From positions 6,330,001 through 6,394,000 of the forward strand of contig NZ_AP022870.1 in the NCBI RefSeq assembly GCF_011764545.1: 64,000 bases of DNA, in the 5' to 3' direction. Made by a program: the position numbers and the translations under genes. This DNA is from Phytohabitans flavus. GTDB lineage: Bacteria; Actinomycetota; Actinomycetes; Mycobacteriales; Micromonosporaceae. The notes beneath the pieces are model-generated. The model was not told where the DNA came from, ran no database searches, and saw only the letters and a list, made by a program, of their open reading frames with translations. Positions 33,401-42,099 of this stretch are shown piece by piece (position 1 is the first letter of the stretch; each line of letters starts with the position of its first letter).

Positions 33401-33412
33401 GAGAGCGCTCTC
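33401..33412. promoter_or_regulatory. LacI-type operator upstream of the GH16-DUF1996-lacI operon
   Basis: GAGAGCGCTCTC, identical to the sites at 25412 and 35617. On the minus strand it falls between TGACGT and TATCGG, a possible -35/-10 pair, where a bound repressor would block RNA polymerase. Confidence 0.85.
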
Positions 33413-33561
33413 CTGACGTCACTGTGACCCCTACATGGCCAAGTGTCAATGCCTCGATGCGTTTTGGCAGGTAGCGGAGGATTTCGATGCCTTGCCGGAC
33501 GTGGGCTGGGCAAACGGCTTCCACGCCTTACAGAAATCTGGGAGCGCCTCCAGGGAGGCTC

Positions 33562-33577
33562 GGGGAGAGCGCTCCCC
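33562..33577. promoter_or_regulatory. degenerate LacI-type site upstream of the DUF305 gene
   Basis: GGGGAGAGCGCTCCCC keeps the AGCGCT core but is imperfect in the arms. It lies 25 bases before the lipoprotein start, so the gene may share the regulon. Confidence 0.4.
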
Positions 33578-33601
33578 TGCCGGGTGCTGTATAACCGAGT
33601 C

Positions 33602-34185
33602 GTGCGCGCTATCCATCGGACCGTCCCGTTCGCGATGGCGCTCGCCGTCCTGCTGGGCTGTGGCGGCTCGGGCGAGCCCGCGACGCCGGCGCCCGCGACG
33701 GCCGCGCCCCGTCCGCCATCCCGGCGACTACCGCGCCGACCAGCGGTTTCAGCGTCACCGACACCGCCTGGCTTCAGTTGACCATCGCTATGGACGAGCG
33801 GGCGCTCAAGGTGCTCGACCTGGTGTTGGCGCGCACCAAGGACCCCGCGCTCAGGGGTGTGGCGGAGCGGCTCGCCACCGAGCACCGGGACGAGCTCGCC
33901 CGGCTGCACGATTTGCACACCCGCTCCGGCGGTCCCACGACAAACCCGCACGAGGGGCATGACATGCCCGGCATGGCGACGGGCGAGACGGTCAAGGCGC
34001 TGGGCACGGCGACCGGCACCGACGCGGCGTACATCTTCACCACCGCGATGCGGGCGCACATCGACCAGTCGATCCGGCTGGCCGAGGCGGAGCAGAAGTC
34101 CGGCTCCGAGCCGGCGGCGAAGGCGCTCGCCGCCGACATCGAGCGCGCCCGCACCGACCAGCGTGGACGGTTGGACGCCCTCTAG
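33602..34185 (+). CDS. DUF305-like lipoprotein (1-base frameshift)
   Basis: About 194 residues when repaired. The N-terminus is a lipoprotein signal with lipobox LLGC (AMALAVLLGCGGSG), followed by a Pro/Ala-rich spacer and a helical domain resembling DUF305 (LTIAMDERALKVLDLVL, EGHDMPGMATGETVKAL, MRAHIDQSIRLAEAE). The spacer is broken at the CCCC at 33707-33710: adding one C joins the signal to the domain. DUF305 proteins are extracytoplasmic and have been linked to metal handling, but this copy lacks the usual MMxxHHxxA motif. The GTG start is my choice because it begins the signal peptide. It converges on the GH76 gene with no gap. Confidence 0.65.
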
Positions 34186-35634
34186 CTAGCCGGAGTTCAT
34201 GGCGTCGAGCGCGCTTTGCTGGCGGGCGGCGTCGGTGGTGTCGAGCGGCCCGGCCCAGCGCAGACCGTACTGGTCGAGGGCGTTGCGGTCGCGGGCGTAC
34301 GCGGTGTCGGCTTGGCGGGTCAGGTACGCGCTGTACGGGCGGTCGGCGAGCACGGCGTTGAGCGACCGCAGGCCGCGCACGTATATGCCCTTGAACGAAG
34401 GGCCGTCCCCGCCGCAGTTGCCGGTCTCGCACGGGTCGGCGAGGGTGCCGCCCGGGTTGAGCGCGGTGTTTGTCGTGGAGGCGTCCGCCATCCGCCGCGC
34501 GGTGGTGAGGAGGGCGGCGTCGCCGGTGGCGCGGTGCAGCTCGACCAGTCCGGCGAGCGGGACGCCCTGGTTGTACGACCACACGGGCTGGCCGTTGTTG
34601 CGGCAGGTGGCGAGGTCGATGCCGTCGTTGACGAGGCCGGCCGCGTTGAGCATGCCGGTGCCCTGGAACCACTGCCACTGCGCGCGGGCCCGCTGTAGGT
34701 ACACCGTGTCGCCCGGGATCCGGTTGTGCAGCGCGGCGTTGAGCTGGAGGTAGAGGCTGTTGGAGATGGCGTTCTTGTACGTCCGGGCGGTGCTCCACCA
34801 CACCCCGCCGCCGCACGTGCCGTCCCAGTAGCGGTGCATGTAGTCGGCGTCCGCGCGGGCGGTGTCGAGGTAGCGGCTGTCGCCGGTCAGGTCGTACGCG
34901 GCGACCCAGGCGAGCCCCCACCAGCCCGTGTCGTCGATGTAGTCGTTGGTGAAGTTGCCCAGGTGCGCGCGGATGTTGCGGTCGTACGTGTTCGCGATCG
35001 CGTACCTGTAGCTGCCCATCCCGGTGATCCGGATGTTGTCGATGACCGCGGTGAGCGCATTCGCCGAGTTCCACCAGCCGGTCGTGGCGAAGAGCCCGGT
35101 GCCGTTGTCGTAGGACATCATCAGCGCGGTGGCGGCGGCGGTGCGGCGGTCGCCCGCATTCCAGGTCGTGCGCGCCCACTGGGTGCACGCGATCTCCGGT
35201 CGGTCGCCGGCCTTGCCGCAGGCGCGCAGCGCGCCCACGCCGAGGCCCGCCCAATCGTCCACATTGAACATCAGCGTGCGCCAGCCGCGCTGGCCGGCCG
35301 GGGTCCTGGTCAGGCCCAGCCGGGTGCCTGACGCCCAGGTGCGCCCACCGTCGAACGAGCGGTCGAGCCACACCTCGTCGCCCGGGTTGCCGGTCTCGAT
35401 GGAGGCCCACCCCATCGCGTCGGAGTCGTCGAAGTGCAGCACGATGCGGCGGCCGAAGAGGGTGGCGCTGACCGGCTGGCGGTCAGCGGGCGACAGCGCG
35501 GGGTCGCGGCCGTCGCAGTAGCGATTGCAGATGGTGGCCGCGGCGGCGACCCCGGCGAAGGCGAGCGGGGCCAGCAGCGCCGCGGCGATCAGCACGGCGA
35601 GGCGGCGAACGACAGCGAGAGCGCTCTCTACCAC
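34186..35634 (-). CDS. secreted GH76 alpha-1,6-mannanase
   Basis: A 482-residue exported protein. The signal peptide (about 8-33) is followed by a short domain with Cys pairs (ICNRYCDGRDPALSP), about 100 residues of beta-sandwich-like sequence, and the alpha/alpha-barrel GH76 domain with the catalytic Asp pair in YIDDTGWWGLAW. GH76 enzymes cut the alpha-1,6-mannan backbone of fungal mannoprotein. The best start is the GTG at 35634; there is no Shine-Dalgarno, but TTGTCC-n17-TATCGT ends 6 bases before it, pointing to a leaderless mRNA. The LacI-type operator lies within codons 3-6. Confidence 0.88.
   Translation of the reverse strand: MVESALAVVRRLAVLIAAALLAPLAFAGVAAAATICNRYCDGRDPALSPADRQPVSATLFGRRIVLHFDDSDAMGWASIETGNPGDEVWLDRSFDGGRTWASGTRLGLTRTPAGQRGWRTLMFNVDDWAGLGVGALRACGKAGDRPEIACTQWARTTWNAGDRRTAAATALMMSYDNGTGLFATTGWWNSANALTAVIDNIRITGMGSYRYAIANTYDRNIRAHLGNFTNDYIDDTGWWGLAWVAAYDLTGDSRYLDTARADADYMHRYWDGTCGGGVWWSTARTYKNAISNSLYLQLNAALHNRIPGDTVYLQRARAQWQWFQGTGMLNAAGLVNDGIDLATCRNNGQPVWSYNQGVPLAGLVELHRATGDAALLTTARRMADASTTNTALNPGGTLADPCETGNCGGDGPSFKGIYVRGLRSLNAVLADRPYSAYLTRQADTAYARDRNALDQYGLRWAGPLDTTDAARQQSALDAMNSG
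35617..35628. promoter_or_regulatory. LacI-type operator inside the GH76 start region
   Basis: GAGAGCGCTCTC, the third identical copy. It begins just after the proposed transcription start and encodes the residues Glu-Ser-Ala-Leu near the N-terminus of the signal peptide. Confidence 0.85.
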
Positions 35635-35640
35635 AAGGGA

Positions 35641-35669
35641 ACGATAACGATGAATTAAGCGCCGGACAA
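35641..35669 (-). promoter_or_regulatory. promoter of the GH76 gene (leaderless)
   Basis: Minus strand TTGTCC (35669-35664), 17 bases, TATCGT (35646-35641). The -35 overlaps the end of cvnD. The GTG start codon lies 6 bases after the -10, so the transcript would begin at or next to the start codon. Confidence 0.6.
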
Positions 35670-36251
35670 GGAGCCCGCCTTCGCCATCGCGTGCTGCATC
35701 AGCGTGATCAACACGTCCTTGCCGGAGGATGTCTTCCGGGCGTCACAGAGCAGCAGCGGCACGTCCGGATCGAGGTTGAGCGCGAGCTTGACATCCTCCA
35801 CTGTGTACTGTGGCGCGTCGTCGAAGCAGTTGACCGCGACGATGAACGGGGTGCCCCGCCCCTCGAAGTAGTCGATCGACGGGAAGCTGTCGGCGAGCCG
35901 GCGGGTGTCAGCCAGCACCACGGCACCTACCGCGCCCATCGACAGCTCGTCCCAGACAAACCAGAAGCGGTCCTGTCCCGGCGTACCGAAGAGGTAGAGC
36001 ACGACCTCCTCGGAGATGGTGATCCGACCGAAGTCCATGGCCACGGTAGTGGTGGTCTTCGTCTCCACGCCGGAGGTGTCGTCGACGCCGACGCTGGCCT
36101 CGGTGATCACCTCTTCGGTCCGCATTGGACGGATCTCGCTGACCGCGCCGACGAGCGTGGTCTTGCCGACGCCGAACCCGCCCGCGATCAACACCTTGAT
36201 CGCCATCGGAATGCTGGCGTCTGGGGCCTTCTCAGAGAGAGCGGAGCCCAT
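35655..36251 (-). CDS. cvnD: conservon GTPase-like ATP/GTP-binding protein (CvnD)
   Basis: A 198-residue small P-loop protein: Walker A GGFGVGKTT, switch-like FGTPGQDRFWFVW and the specificity motif NCFDD. It is the fourth gene of a cvnA-B-C-D conservon, signalling units of actinobacteria thought to work as a membrane-associated, heterotrimeric-G-protein-like complex. Its start overlaps the cvnC stop by 20 bases. Family length is about 190-200, so it is complete. Confidence 0.93.
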   Translation of the reverse strand: MGSALSEKAPDASIPMAIKVLIAGGFGVGKTTLVGAVSEIRPMRTEEVITEASVGVDDTSGVETKTTTTVAMDFGRITISEEVVLYLFGTPGQDRFWFVWDELSMGAVGAVVLADTRRLADSFPSIDYFEGRGTPFIVAVNCFDDAPQYTVEDVKLALNLDPDVPLLLCDARKTSSGKDVLITLMQHAMAKAGSLSGA

Positions 36252-36621
36252 TGATCACCGCCTTGAAGATCCTCTCCGGAGGAGTGTGGCTTGTCGGCTG
36301 GGGCTCGCGGGCCAGGATGTACCCCTTGTCCAGGAGATCGCCGAGCAGCACCCGCACGATCCCGAGCGGGAGCGTGAGGTGGCCGGCGACCTCGGCAACG
36401 GACAGCGGGCGCTGGGCCAGCCGCATGATCGTGACGTGCTCGGGCTGGAGGCCCGCCGCGAGTGACGGGACCGAGCGGGTCGCCACCACCAGCGAGATCA
36501 GGTCGAACTCGCCCCGCGCCGGCGCGGTACGGCCTCGGGTCATCGCGTACGGCCGCACGACCGGCCCGGCTTCGTCGTCGTGCCAGACTTCGTCGTCCGG
36601 CGCCTGCGTCTTGGGGTCCAA
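36232..36621 (-). CDS. cvnC: conservon DUF742 protein (CvnC)
   Basis: A 129-residue DUF742 protein with the family's VRPYAMTRGRT start and a winged-helix-like body (QRPLSVAEVAGHLTLPLGIVRVLLGDLLDKG). It is the DNA-binding-like member of the conservon; its target is unknown. It starts 4 bases after the cvnB stop and overlaps cvnD, so it is clearly part of the operon. Confidence 0.93.
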   Translation of the reverse strand: MDPKTQAPDDEVWHDDEAGPVVRPYAMTRGRTAPARGEFDLISLVVATRSVPSLAAGLQPEHVTIMRLAQRPLSVAEVAGHLTLPLGIVRVLLGDLLDKGYILAREPQPTSHTPPERIFKAVINGLRSL

Positions 36622-36625
36622 AGGG

Positions 36626-37048
36626 TCACCTCCCGTCGGGTGGGCTCAGTGAGGAACGCGAGGGTGTGGTCAGGAACTGGCCGACGCGGGTCACGAGCAT
36701 CGCCATCTCGTACGCCACGAGCCCGACGTCGGCGTCCTCCGTACCGATCACGGCCAGGTTGGCCCGCTGGCCGGCGGCGGTAACGAAGAGGAAGAGCGTG
36801 TCCATCTCCACAATGGTCTGTCGCACGCTGCCGCCCTTGAACTGGCGGCCGGCACCACGGGCCAGGCTCTGGAAGCCGGACGCGACGGCCGCGAGATGCT
36901 CGGCGTCCTCGCGACTCAAATCCCGCGACGCGGCGATGAGAAGGCCGTCCGCGGAGAGCACCACGGCCTGCTTTACCTCGTCAACCCGCTCGACCAGGTC
37001 GTCCAGCAACCATGCCAGGTCGCTGACGGAACTTGTCGTCTGGGCCAC
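36626..37048 (-). CDS. cvnB: conservon roadblock/LC7 protein (CvnB)
   Basis: A 140-residue roadblock/LC7 protein (DLAWLLDDLVERVDEVKQAVVLSADGLLIAASRDL). Such proteins act as GTPase-activating or scaffolding partners of the CvnD GTPase. The GTG at 37048 is chosen because the family starts at this point (AQTTSSVSDLAW); upstream codons hold the cvnA-cvnB spacer with a tandem duplication. Confidence 0.92.
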   Translation of the reverse strand: MAQTTSSVSDLAWLLDDLVERVDEVKQAVVLSADGLLIAASRDLSREDAEHLAAVASGFQSLARGAGRQFKGGSVRQTIVEMDTLFLFVTAAGQRANLAVIGTEDADVGLVAYEMAMLVTRVGQFLTTPSRSSLSPPDGR

Positions 37049-37059
37049 TTGTCGACCTC

Positions 37060-37093
37060 TTTCTGCGCTGTACGTGTTTCTGCGCTGTACGTG
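37060..37093. repeat. perfect 17-bp tandem duplication between cvnA and cvnB
   Basis: TTTCTGCGCTGTACGTG occurs twice back to back in the 56-base gap before cvnB. It may be a replication-slippage product; each copy contains GTAC. Confidence 0.9.
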
Positions 37094-37104
37094 CCGAGCG
37101 GGGG

Positions 37105-39618
37105 TTATGCGGAGGGCTCGGTGTCGCCGGTCGACGCTGACCGATCCGGCTCGGCTGTCGGCCGCGGGATCTCCGCGCCAAGCCGCCGTTCCGCCTCGGC
37201 GCGCCCGCGCCGAGTGGCCGACTGGTACGACGACATCATGCTGCGGGTCTGCTCTGGCGTACGCGGTGCGGACGCTGGCGGCTGATCCGCGGGGGTGGAC
37301 GGGGTCTCCCGCAGCGGCGCGGCGAGGCTTGCCTGGCGTACGCGCCACGGCAGCCCGGACGGGGTGAGGGTCACCGCGTCGCGCGGTGGCTCGGGATGGC
37401 CGTTGCCGTTGGTCTCCGACCCGTCGCCACCAGCAGCGGGCGCCGGCGGCCGGCCGGCCGTGGGCAGCTCCGTGTCCCGGCGCTCGGGCGGGGTGAACCG
37501 GACCCGGGCGATGATCGGCGCGGGCGAGACGGGGGTTTCCGGCTTCGGCTCCGCAGCGGCCTTCGACGCGCTGGGCAGCGGGGTCACGGGCGACGGGCCG
37601 TTGATCGGCACCGGCCCGCTCGGGGCAGCGTCGGGTGCGGCGCGCAGCGACTGGTACGCCCGCACCCGCCGGTCGGTCTCGGCGACCTCGGCCTCAGCGG
37701 TCTCCGCCTCGGCGTCCTCCGGCGCATCCTCCGTCTGCTCGGACACGACAAGAGTGGACGGGACCAGCACTATCGCCATCGTCCCGCCGTACGGCGAGCG
37801 GCGCAGGCGCACGTCGATCCCGTGCCGCTCGGCTAGCCGGCCGACCACGTAGAGGCCGAGGCGGGCGGTGCTGGAGAGGTTGAACTCCGGCGGGTTGCTC
37901 ACCAGCTCGTTGGCCGCGGAGAGCTCCTCCTCGCTCATGCCGAGGCCGCGGTCTTCGATCTCCACGACGAAGCCGTTGGCCACCTTCTGGCCGCCGACGT
38001 TGACCATCGTGTACGGCGGGGAGAACGAGGCCGCGTTTTCGATCAGCTCGGCGAGCAGGTGGATCACGTCGCTGACCGCCCGGCCGGAGAGCGACGCCGG
38101 GTCGATCGGCAGCACGGAGACGCGCGTGTAGTCCTCGACCTCGGCGACCGCGCCTCGCACCACGTCGACGAACGGCACCGGGCTGCGCCACCGGCGGCCC
38201 GGCACCGCGCCGGAGAGCACGATGAGGTTTTCCGCGTTGCGCCGCATACGGGTGGCGAGGTGGTCCACTTTGAACAGGTCGGCCAGCTCGTGCGCGTCGG
38301 TCTCCCGCCGCTCGATCTCGTCGAGCACCTTGAGCTGGCGGTGCACCAGCGCCTGGTTGCGGCGGGCCAGGCCGAGGAAGAGGTCGCGGACACCGTGGCG
38401 CAGCTCGGCCTGGTCGACGGCGGCCCGGATCGCGGTCTCCTGGACCGCGTTGATCGCCTGACCCACCTGGCCGATTTCGTCGTTTCCGAATGTCAGTGGT
38501 GGTGCCTCGGTCGCCACGTCGACCTTTTCACCCTCGCGCAGCCGGTCGACCACGCTGGGCAGGCGGGTGTTGGCCAGGTCCCACGCGGCGTTGCGGAGCA
38601 GCTCAAGCTGGCGGACCAAGGCACGCGCCGTCGTGATGGACATGACGATGGACGCGATGACAGCGAGCAGACCCAGACCGCCGGCGAGGATGAGCCGCAC
38701 GACCACGCCGATCACGCTCGGCACGGCACGGTCGAGGACCGCGTCTCCACCCGTGAGGACGACGTCCTGGTACTGGGCCAGCACCGGCGTGCTCGCCGCG
38801 GTCCAGGAGGAGAGGTCGACGGGTGGGCCGTCCGCGGACCGGCCGGCGCGGATCAGGCGCTCTTCGAGGCTGCTGAGTCCGGCGTACCCGACGCCACCGG
38901 TCATCTCGTCGTACCGCAGGCGGTCGGACGCCGGCAGCTCGGCGGCCATGAGCTCGGCCTGGTAGCGATGGGCACCCACCAGCTGCGTGAACGCCTCGTG
39001 CTCGGCTGTCGTGAAGCGGCCGGCCGCGAGCACACCCGCGATGAGCGCGTCCTCCTGGGCCAGCACCTCGCGGGCGCGGCCAAGGCCGATCAGCGTGCGG
39101 ACGTCTTTGGCGAGCGCTTTGTCGTCGAGCGTCGCCATGGAGTCGTAGATGCGGTAGAGCGAGTCGATGGCCTCGGTGAAGGTGGCGCCCGCGCGGACCC
39201 GGTCGACGCCACTTCCGGCGTCGACCGCCTGGCGCCCGGCCGTCAGCTCGTCGAGCCGCCCGATGCTCTCGTTGATGCGCTGCTGGAGCGCGTCGCTGCC
39301 CATCCACCGCACGGTGCTCGCGTGCACCTTGTCGATGAAGATGGCGCGTGCGGCGTCGGTGCTGGCCCGCTGGGCGTCGAGGTCCTGTCGCTGCTGGGCG
39401 CCGCGATCGCCGAGGTAGACGAGCGAGAGCCGCCGCTCCTTCTGGAGCTCCAGCACCAGCGGCTCGCTGGGCTGGGCAACGTTGCTGTCGAGCGAGCTCA
39501 CCGAAAGCAGATTGAGACCTTCGCGCAGCGTCACATACGCAGCGAAGGCCCAAAGCGCAAACAGTGACAGCAGGAGAGCAACAATCTTGGCCCGCACGTT
39601 TGAGCTGCGGAATCTCAT
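37105..39618 (-). CDS. cvnA: conservon sensor histidine kinase-like protein (CvnA)
   Basis: About 837 residues. A first membrane helix (about 12-33), an extracytoplasmic nitrate/nitrite-sensing-type helical domain (about 35-290), a second helix (RLILAGGLGLLAVIASIVMSI), a HAMP-like segment and a GHKL ATPase domain (ELIENAASFSPP, IEDRGLGMSEEEL). The last 250 residues are Pro/Ala-rich and disordered. It is the membrane sensor of the conservon. I prefer the ATG at 39618 (MRFRSSNVRAK); a GTG 15 codons earlier is possible. It lies 117 bases downstream of the terpene cyclase gene on the same strand. Confidence 0.9.
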   Translation of the reverse strand: MRFRSSNVRAKIVALLLSLFALWAFAAYVTLREGLNLLSVSSLDSNVAQPSEPLVLELQKERRLSLVYLGDRGAQQRQDLDAQRASTDAARAIFIDKVHASTVRWMGSDALQQRINESIGRLDELTAGRQAVDAGSGVDRVRAGATFTEAIDSLYRIYDSMATLDDKALAKDVRTLIGLGRAREVLAQEDALIAGVLAAGRFTTAEHEAFTQLVGAHRYQAELMAAELPASDRLRYDEMTGGVGYAGLSSLEERLIRAGRSADGPPVDLSSWTAASTPVLAQYQDVVLTGGDAVLDRAVPSVIGVVVRLILAGGLGLLAVIASIVMSITTARALVRQLELLRNAAWDLANTRLPSVVDRLREGEKVDVATEAPPLTFGNDEIGQVGQAINAVQETAIRAAVDQAELRHGVRDLFLGLARRNQALVHRQLKVLDEIERRETDAHELADLFKVDHLATRMRRNAENLIVLSGAVPGRRWRSPVPFVDVVRGAVAEVEDYTRVSVLPIDPASLSGRAVSDVIHLLAELIENAASFSPPYTMVNVGGQKVANGFVVEIEDRGLGMSEEELSAANELVSNPPEFNLSSTARLGLYVVGRLAERHGIDVRLRRSPYGGTMAIVLVPSTLVVSEQTEDAPEDAEAETAEAEVAETDRRVRAYQSLRAAPDAAPSGPVPINGPSPVTPLPSASKAAAEPKPETPVSPAPIIARVRFTPPERRDTELPTAGRPPAPAAGGDGSETNGNGHPEPPRDAVTLTPSGLPWRVRQASLAAPLRETPSTPADQPPASAPRTPEQTRSMMSSYQSATRRGRAEAERRLGAEIPRPTAEPDRSASTGDTEPSA

Positions 39619-39734
39619 CGCACCAGTCCCAACCGCCGGCTTGGGGTGATTGACCCCGGGCACCCTAGCAACGCCGCGAGTGGTCTCTCAAGCCACGGGG
39701 TCTACATCGGACCGACCGGAAGGTGTACCGACGA

Positions 39735-41239
39735 TCATGAGAAATGGCGTTGTGCCTGGTGTAGCGCGGCGAGCATGGCGGCTCGAACGATCGCTTCCGG
39801 CAAATAGAGATCTTTGTCGTGCCACATCGGTGGATCACCTGATCGGTCGACCGACTGGCCTTGAAATGAGCGTGAAACATGCGGGTAGCCACGCATAAGC
39901 GCACCTTCTGCGCGACCATTCGGACGAGTAAGCAGAATACGCATCGCGTACCCGGTTTCCTCGCCTGTGCCCTGCCACACCCCCACGAACCGTCTGGGCG
40001 CTGGGTGTCGAGGACCCAATCGACCGCCCGGTCGACGGCGACCCGCGCGGCCGGCCCCTCGCCAAACCGGTCGAGCGCCAATGCGCAGCAGGCGGTGGCG
40101 TAGAAGGGCGAGGCGTGCCACCGGTCCAACCAGGAGCCATCGGGGTCCTGCTGGTCGGCCAGCCAGGTGGTCAGCCGCCGAGTGGCGTCGGCATACCGGC
40201 TGGCTCGTTCGGGGCCTGTGCGCAGATAGTGGCCGAATGCCTCCAACACGTGCGCGTTGACGCTGACGGACCGCCCGTCCTCGCCCTGCCACGTACAGAA
40301 GTGCGTTCCTGTCTCGTACGCCCACAGGCTGTCCGGCTCGCGGACGGCGCCGAGCTGAGCGAGGGCGGAAAGCGCCATCGCCGTGGTGTCCGCGTCCTGC
40401 GGCAGGCCGCGCCCGGCGGGTGTGCCGGTCGGACCCACCGCCACGTCCAGCTCGCGGAGCAGGCTCTCCGGCACGGCGAGCGGCACGCCCGCCTCGGCCA
40501 GCCAGCTCAGCACCCACGCGCGTTCGAAGACGGTGATCGGGGCGGCGCAGGGCACCGGGCCGCCATACCGGTCGGCCACCGCCTCCAGGTAGCGCCGGCC
40601 CGGGTCGTCCACGGCAGGGGCGCCGCCGTTGCCCAGCCACGCCGCGGTCGCGGCGGGCGAAGCGCCGATCGGACCGTCCACCCGCTCGTGCAGGGAGAAC
40701 GGATGGACCACCTCCCACGCGTGCATCAGCTTTTCCGGTACCGCCCGCCCGGCGGCCAGCACGGCGCGCAGCCGCGCCAGCGCCGAACCGTCCGCTTCGG
40801 GTGGTAGCGGGAGCGGCATCCGGCCGTGGCGATGCAGACGGGCGTTGATGGACTCCACGAGCGCCGGGATGATCAGCTCGATGGCTGGCATGTCCGGCAG
40901 CGATACCGGACCGCGGAGCCAGGAGTGCAGCACCGCCACCCCCCGATCGGCCGCGGCAGCGGCACCGCCCGCCTCCGGCAGCAGCGCGTCGGTCGCACTG
41001 AGCGTCGGCACGAGCGCGTAGCCATCCGGCCCGCCCCAGCCGCCGTCCTCCCGCTGGCCTCCCATCAGGTACGTGACCCGCTCCCGGTGGCCCCGGAGCC
41101 ACGGCGCCAGCGCCACGAGCCGCCCCGTCTCGTACACCGACGTGCTGACTCTCCCCCACGGGTGGATCCGTAGCCCGGCAACGAGCTCCCGCGCCGCCGC
41201 GACCACGTCGATCGGGGCGAACGCCACCTCCACTGTCAC
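39735..41239 (-). CDS. class II terpene cyclase (DxDD type; 1-base frameshift)
   Basis: About 501 residues when repaired. It has the alpha-barrel repeats of class II terpene cyclases (QREDGGWGGPDGYALVPTLSAT, QQDPDGSWLDRW, QRPDGSWG). The general-acid motif reads DADT at about residue 280 instead of DxDD, keeping the central Asp. Such enzymes protonate geranylgeranyl diphosphate to make labdane-type diphosphates. The frame breaks at the CCCCC at 39980-39984: adding one base turns SWGCGRAQ into SWGGVWQGTGEETGYA and gives a normal end at 39735. The GTG start overlaps the terpene synthase stop (GTGA). Confidence 0.82.
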
Positions 41240-42096
41240 AGTGCGCCCCAGTAGTCGGTGACTCCGTAGAAGCCCACGCAGAACTCCATCTGCCGCTCCA
41301 GGTAGTCGGCGAGCGCCGGCTGGCGGTCCCGGAGGGGGGCGATGAGACGCCGGGCCTCGTCCGCGAGCACGCGGACGTGCTGGCCCACCGCTGTCCGGTC
41401 GGGACCGAGCATCAGCGCGTTGAGATCCCCCCACTTGACGTCCCGGTCATATGTCGCCAGATCGTTGAGCAGTCGGATCACGCGCTGCACGGCCCAGCTT
41501 GCCAGTCGAACGTCGTCAATGTCTACAGCGGACGGAGGTTGACTTGTGTGGATCCAGTGCGCCACGAAGACAAACGAGAACCCCAAGTTGTCGGCGTTGT
41601 CGAGATATTCCTCAAAGGACGGACGGGCGACACCGGCCGCCTTCCATTGGTGCTCTCGTACCATCGCGTCGAGCATCCGGCGCAGTTCCTCGCGCCACAC
41701 CGGCCCGAGCACGGGGTAGGCGTCAGCGCCCGCCAGCTCGTCGCGGACTTCGGCGAGAAACGCGGTCAGCTCGTCGTCCGGGTCCGGATCCGCGCCCCCG
41801 GCCGCAGCCATGCAGCGGCGGGCGATGGCGGCGGCCTCCTCGGCCGAACTGGCGACGTAGTCCACCTGCCAGTCCAGCGCGAAGCACCAAAGCGTGGCCC
41901 GGTTGGCCATCCGCTGCTGTCCACTGTCGAGGGTCGGGCCGCTGAACGCCATCGCCAGCGCCAGCGTGCTGTACAGCGCGTCGTCGAAGGGCTTCGCCGC
42001 GAACAGCCCGGGGTAGGCCTCGGCCCACCGCCGCATCTCGCGCTGCGTCTGGCCCGCCACGGCACAGATCCGCCCACTCTCCGCGGCCGGGTGCAT
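41236..42096 (-). CDS. class I terpene synthase
   Basis: A 286-residue all-helical terpene synthase. The metal-binding motifs are an Asp-rich DWQVD (Asp75, Asp79) and the NSE-type triad NDLATYDRD (Asn211, Thr215, Asp219), with the final Glu replaced by Asp. It should ionise a prenyl diphosphate; with a class II partner in the same operon the likely substrate is a bicyclic diterpene diphosphate made by the next gene's product. The start is 3 bases after the P450 stop and the end overlaps the class II cyclase start, so the three are co-translated. Confidence 0.82.
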   Translation of the reverse strand: MHPAAESGRICAVAGQTQREMRRWAEAYPGLFAAKPFDDALYSTLALAMAFSGPTLDSGQQRMANRATLWCFALDWQVDYVASSAEEAAAIARRCMAAAGGADPDPDDELTAFLAEVRDELAGADAYPVLGPVWREELRRMLDAMVREHQWKAAGVARPSFEEYLDNADNLGFSFVFVAHWIHTSQPPSAVDIDDVRLASWAVQRVIRLLNDLATYDRDVKWGDLNALMLGPDRTAVGQHVRVLADEARRLIAPLRDRQPALADYLERQMEFCVGFYGVTDYWGAL

Positions 42097-42099
42097 CTG

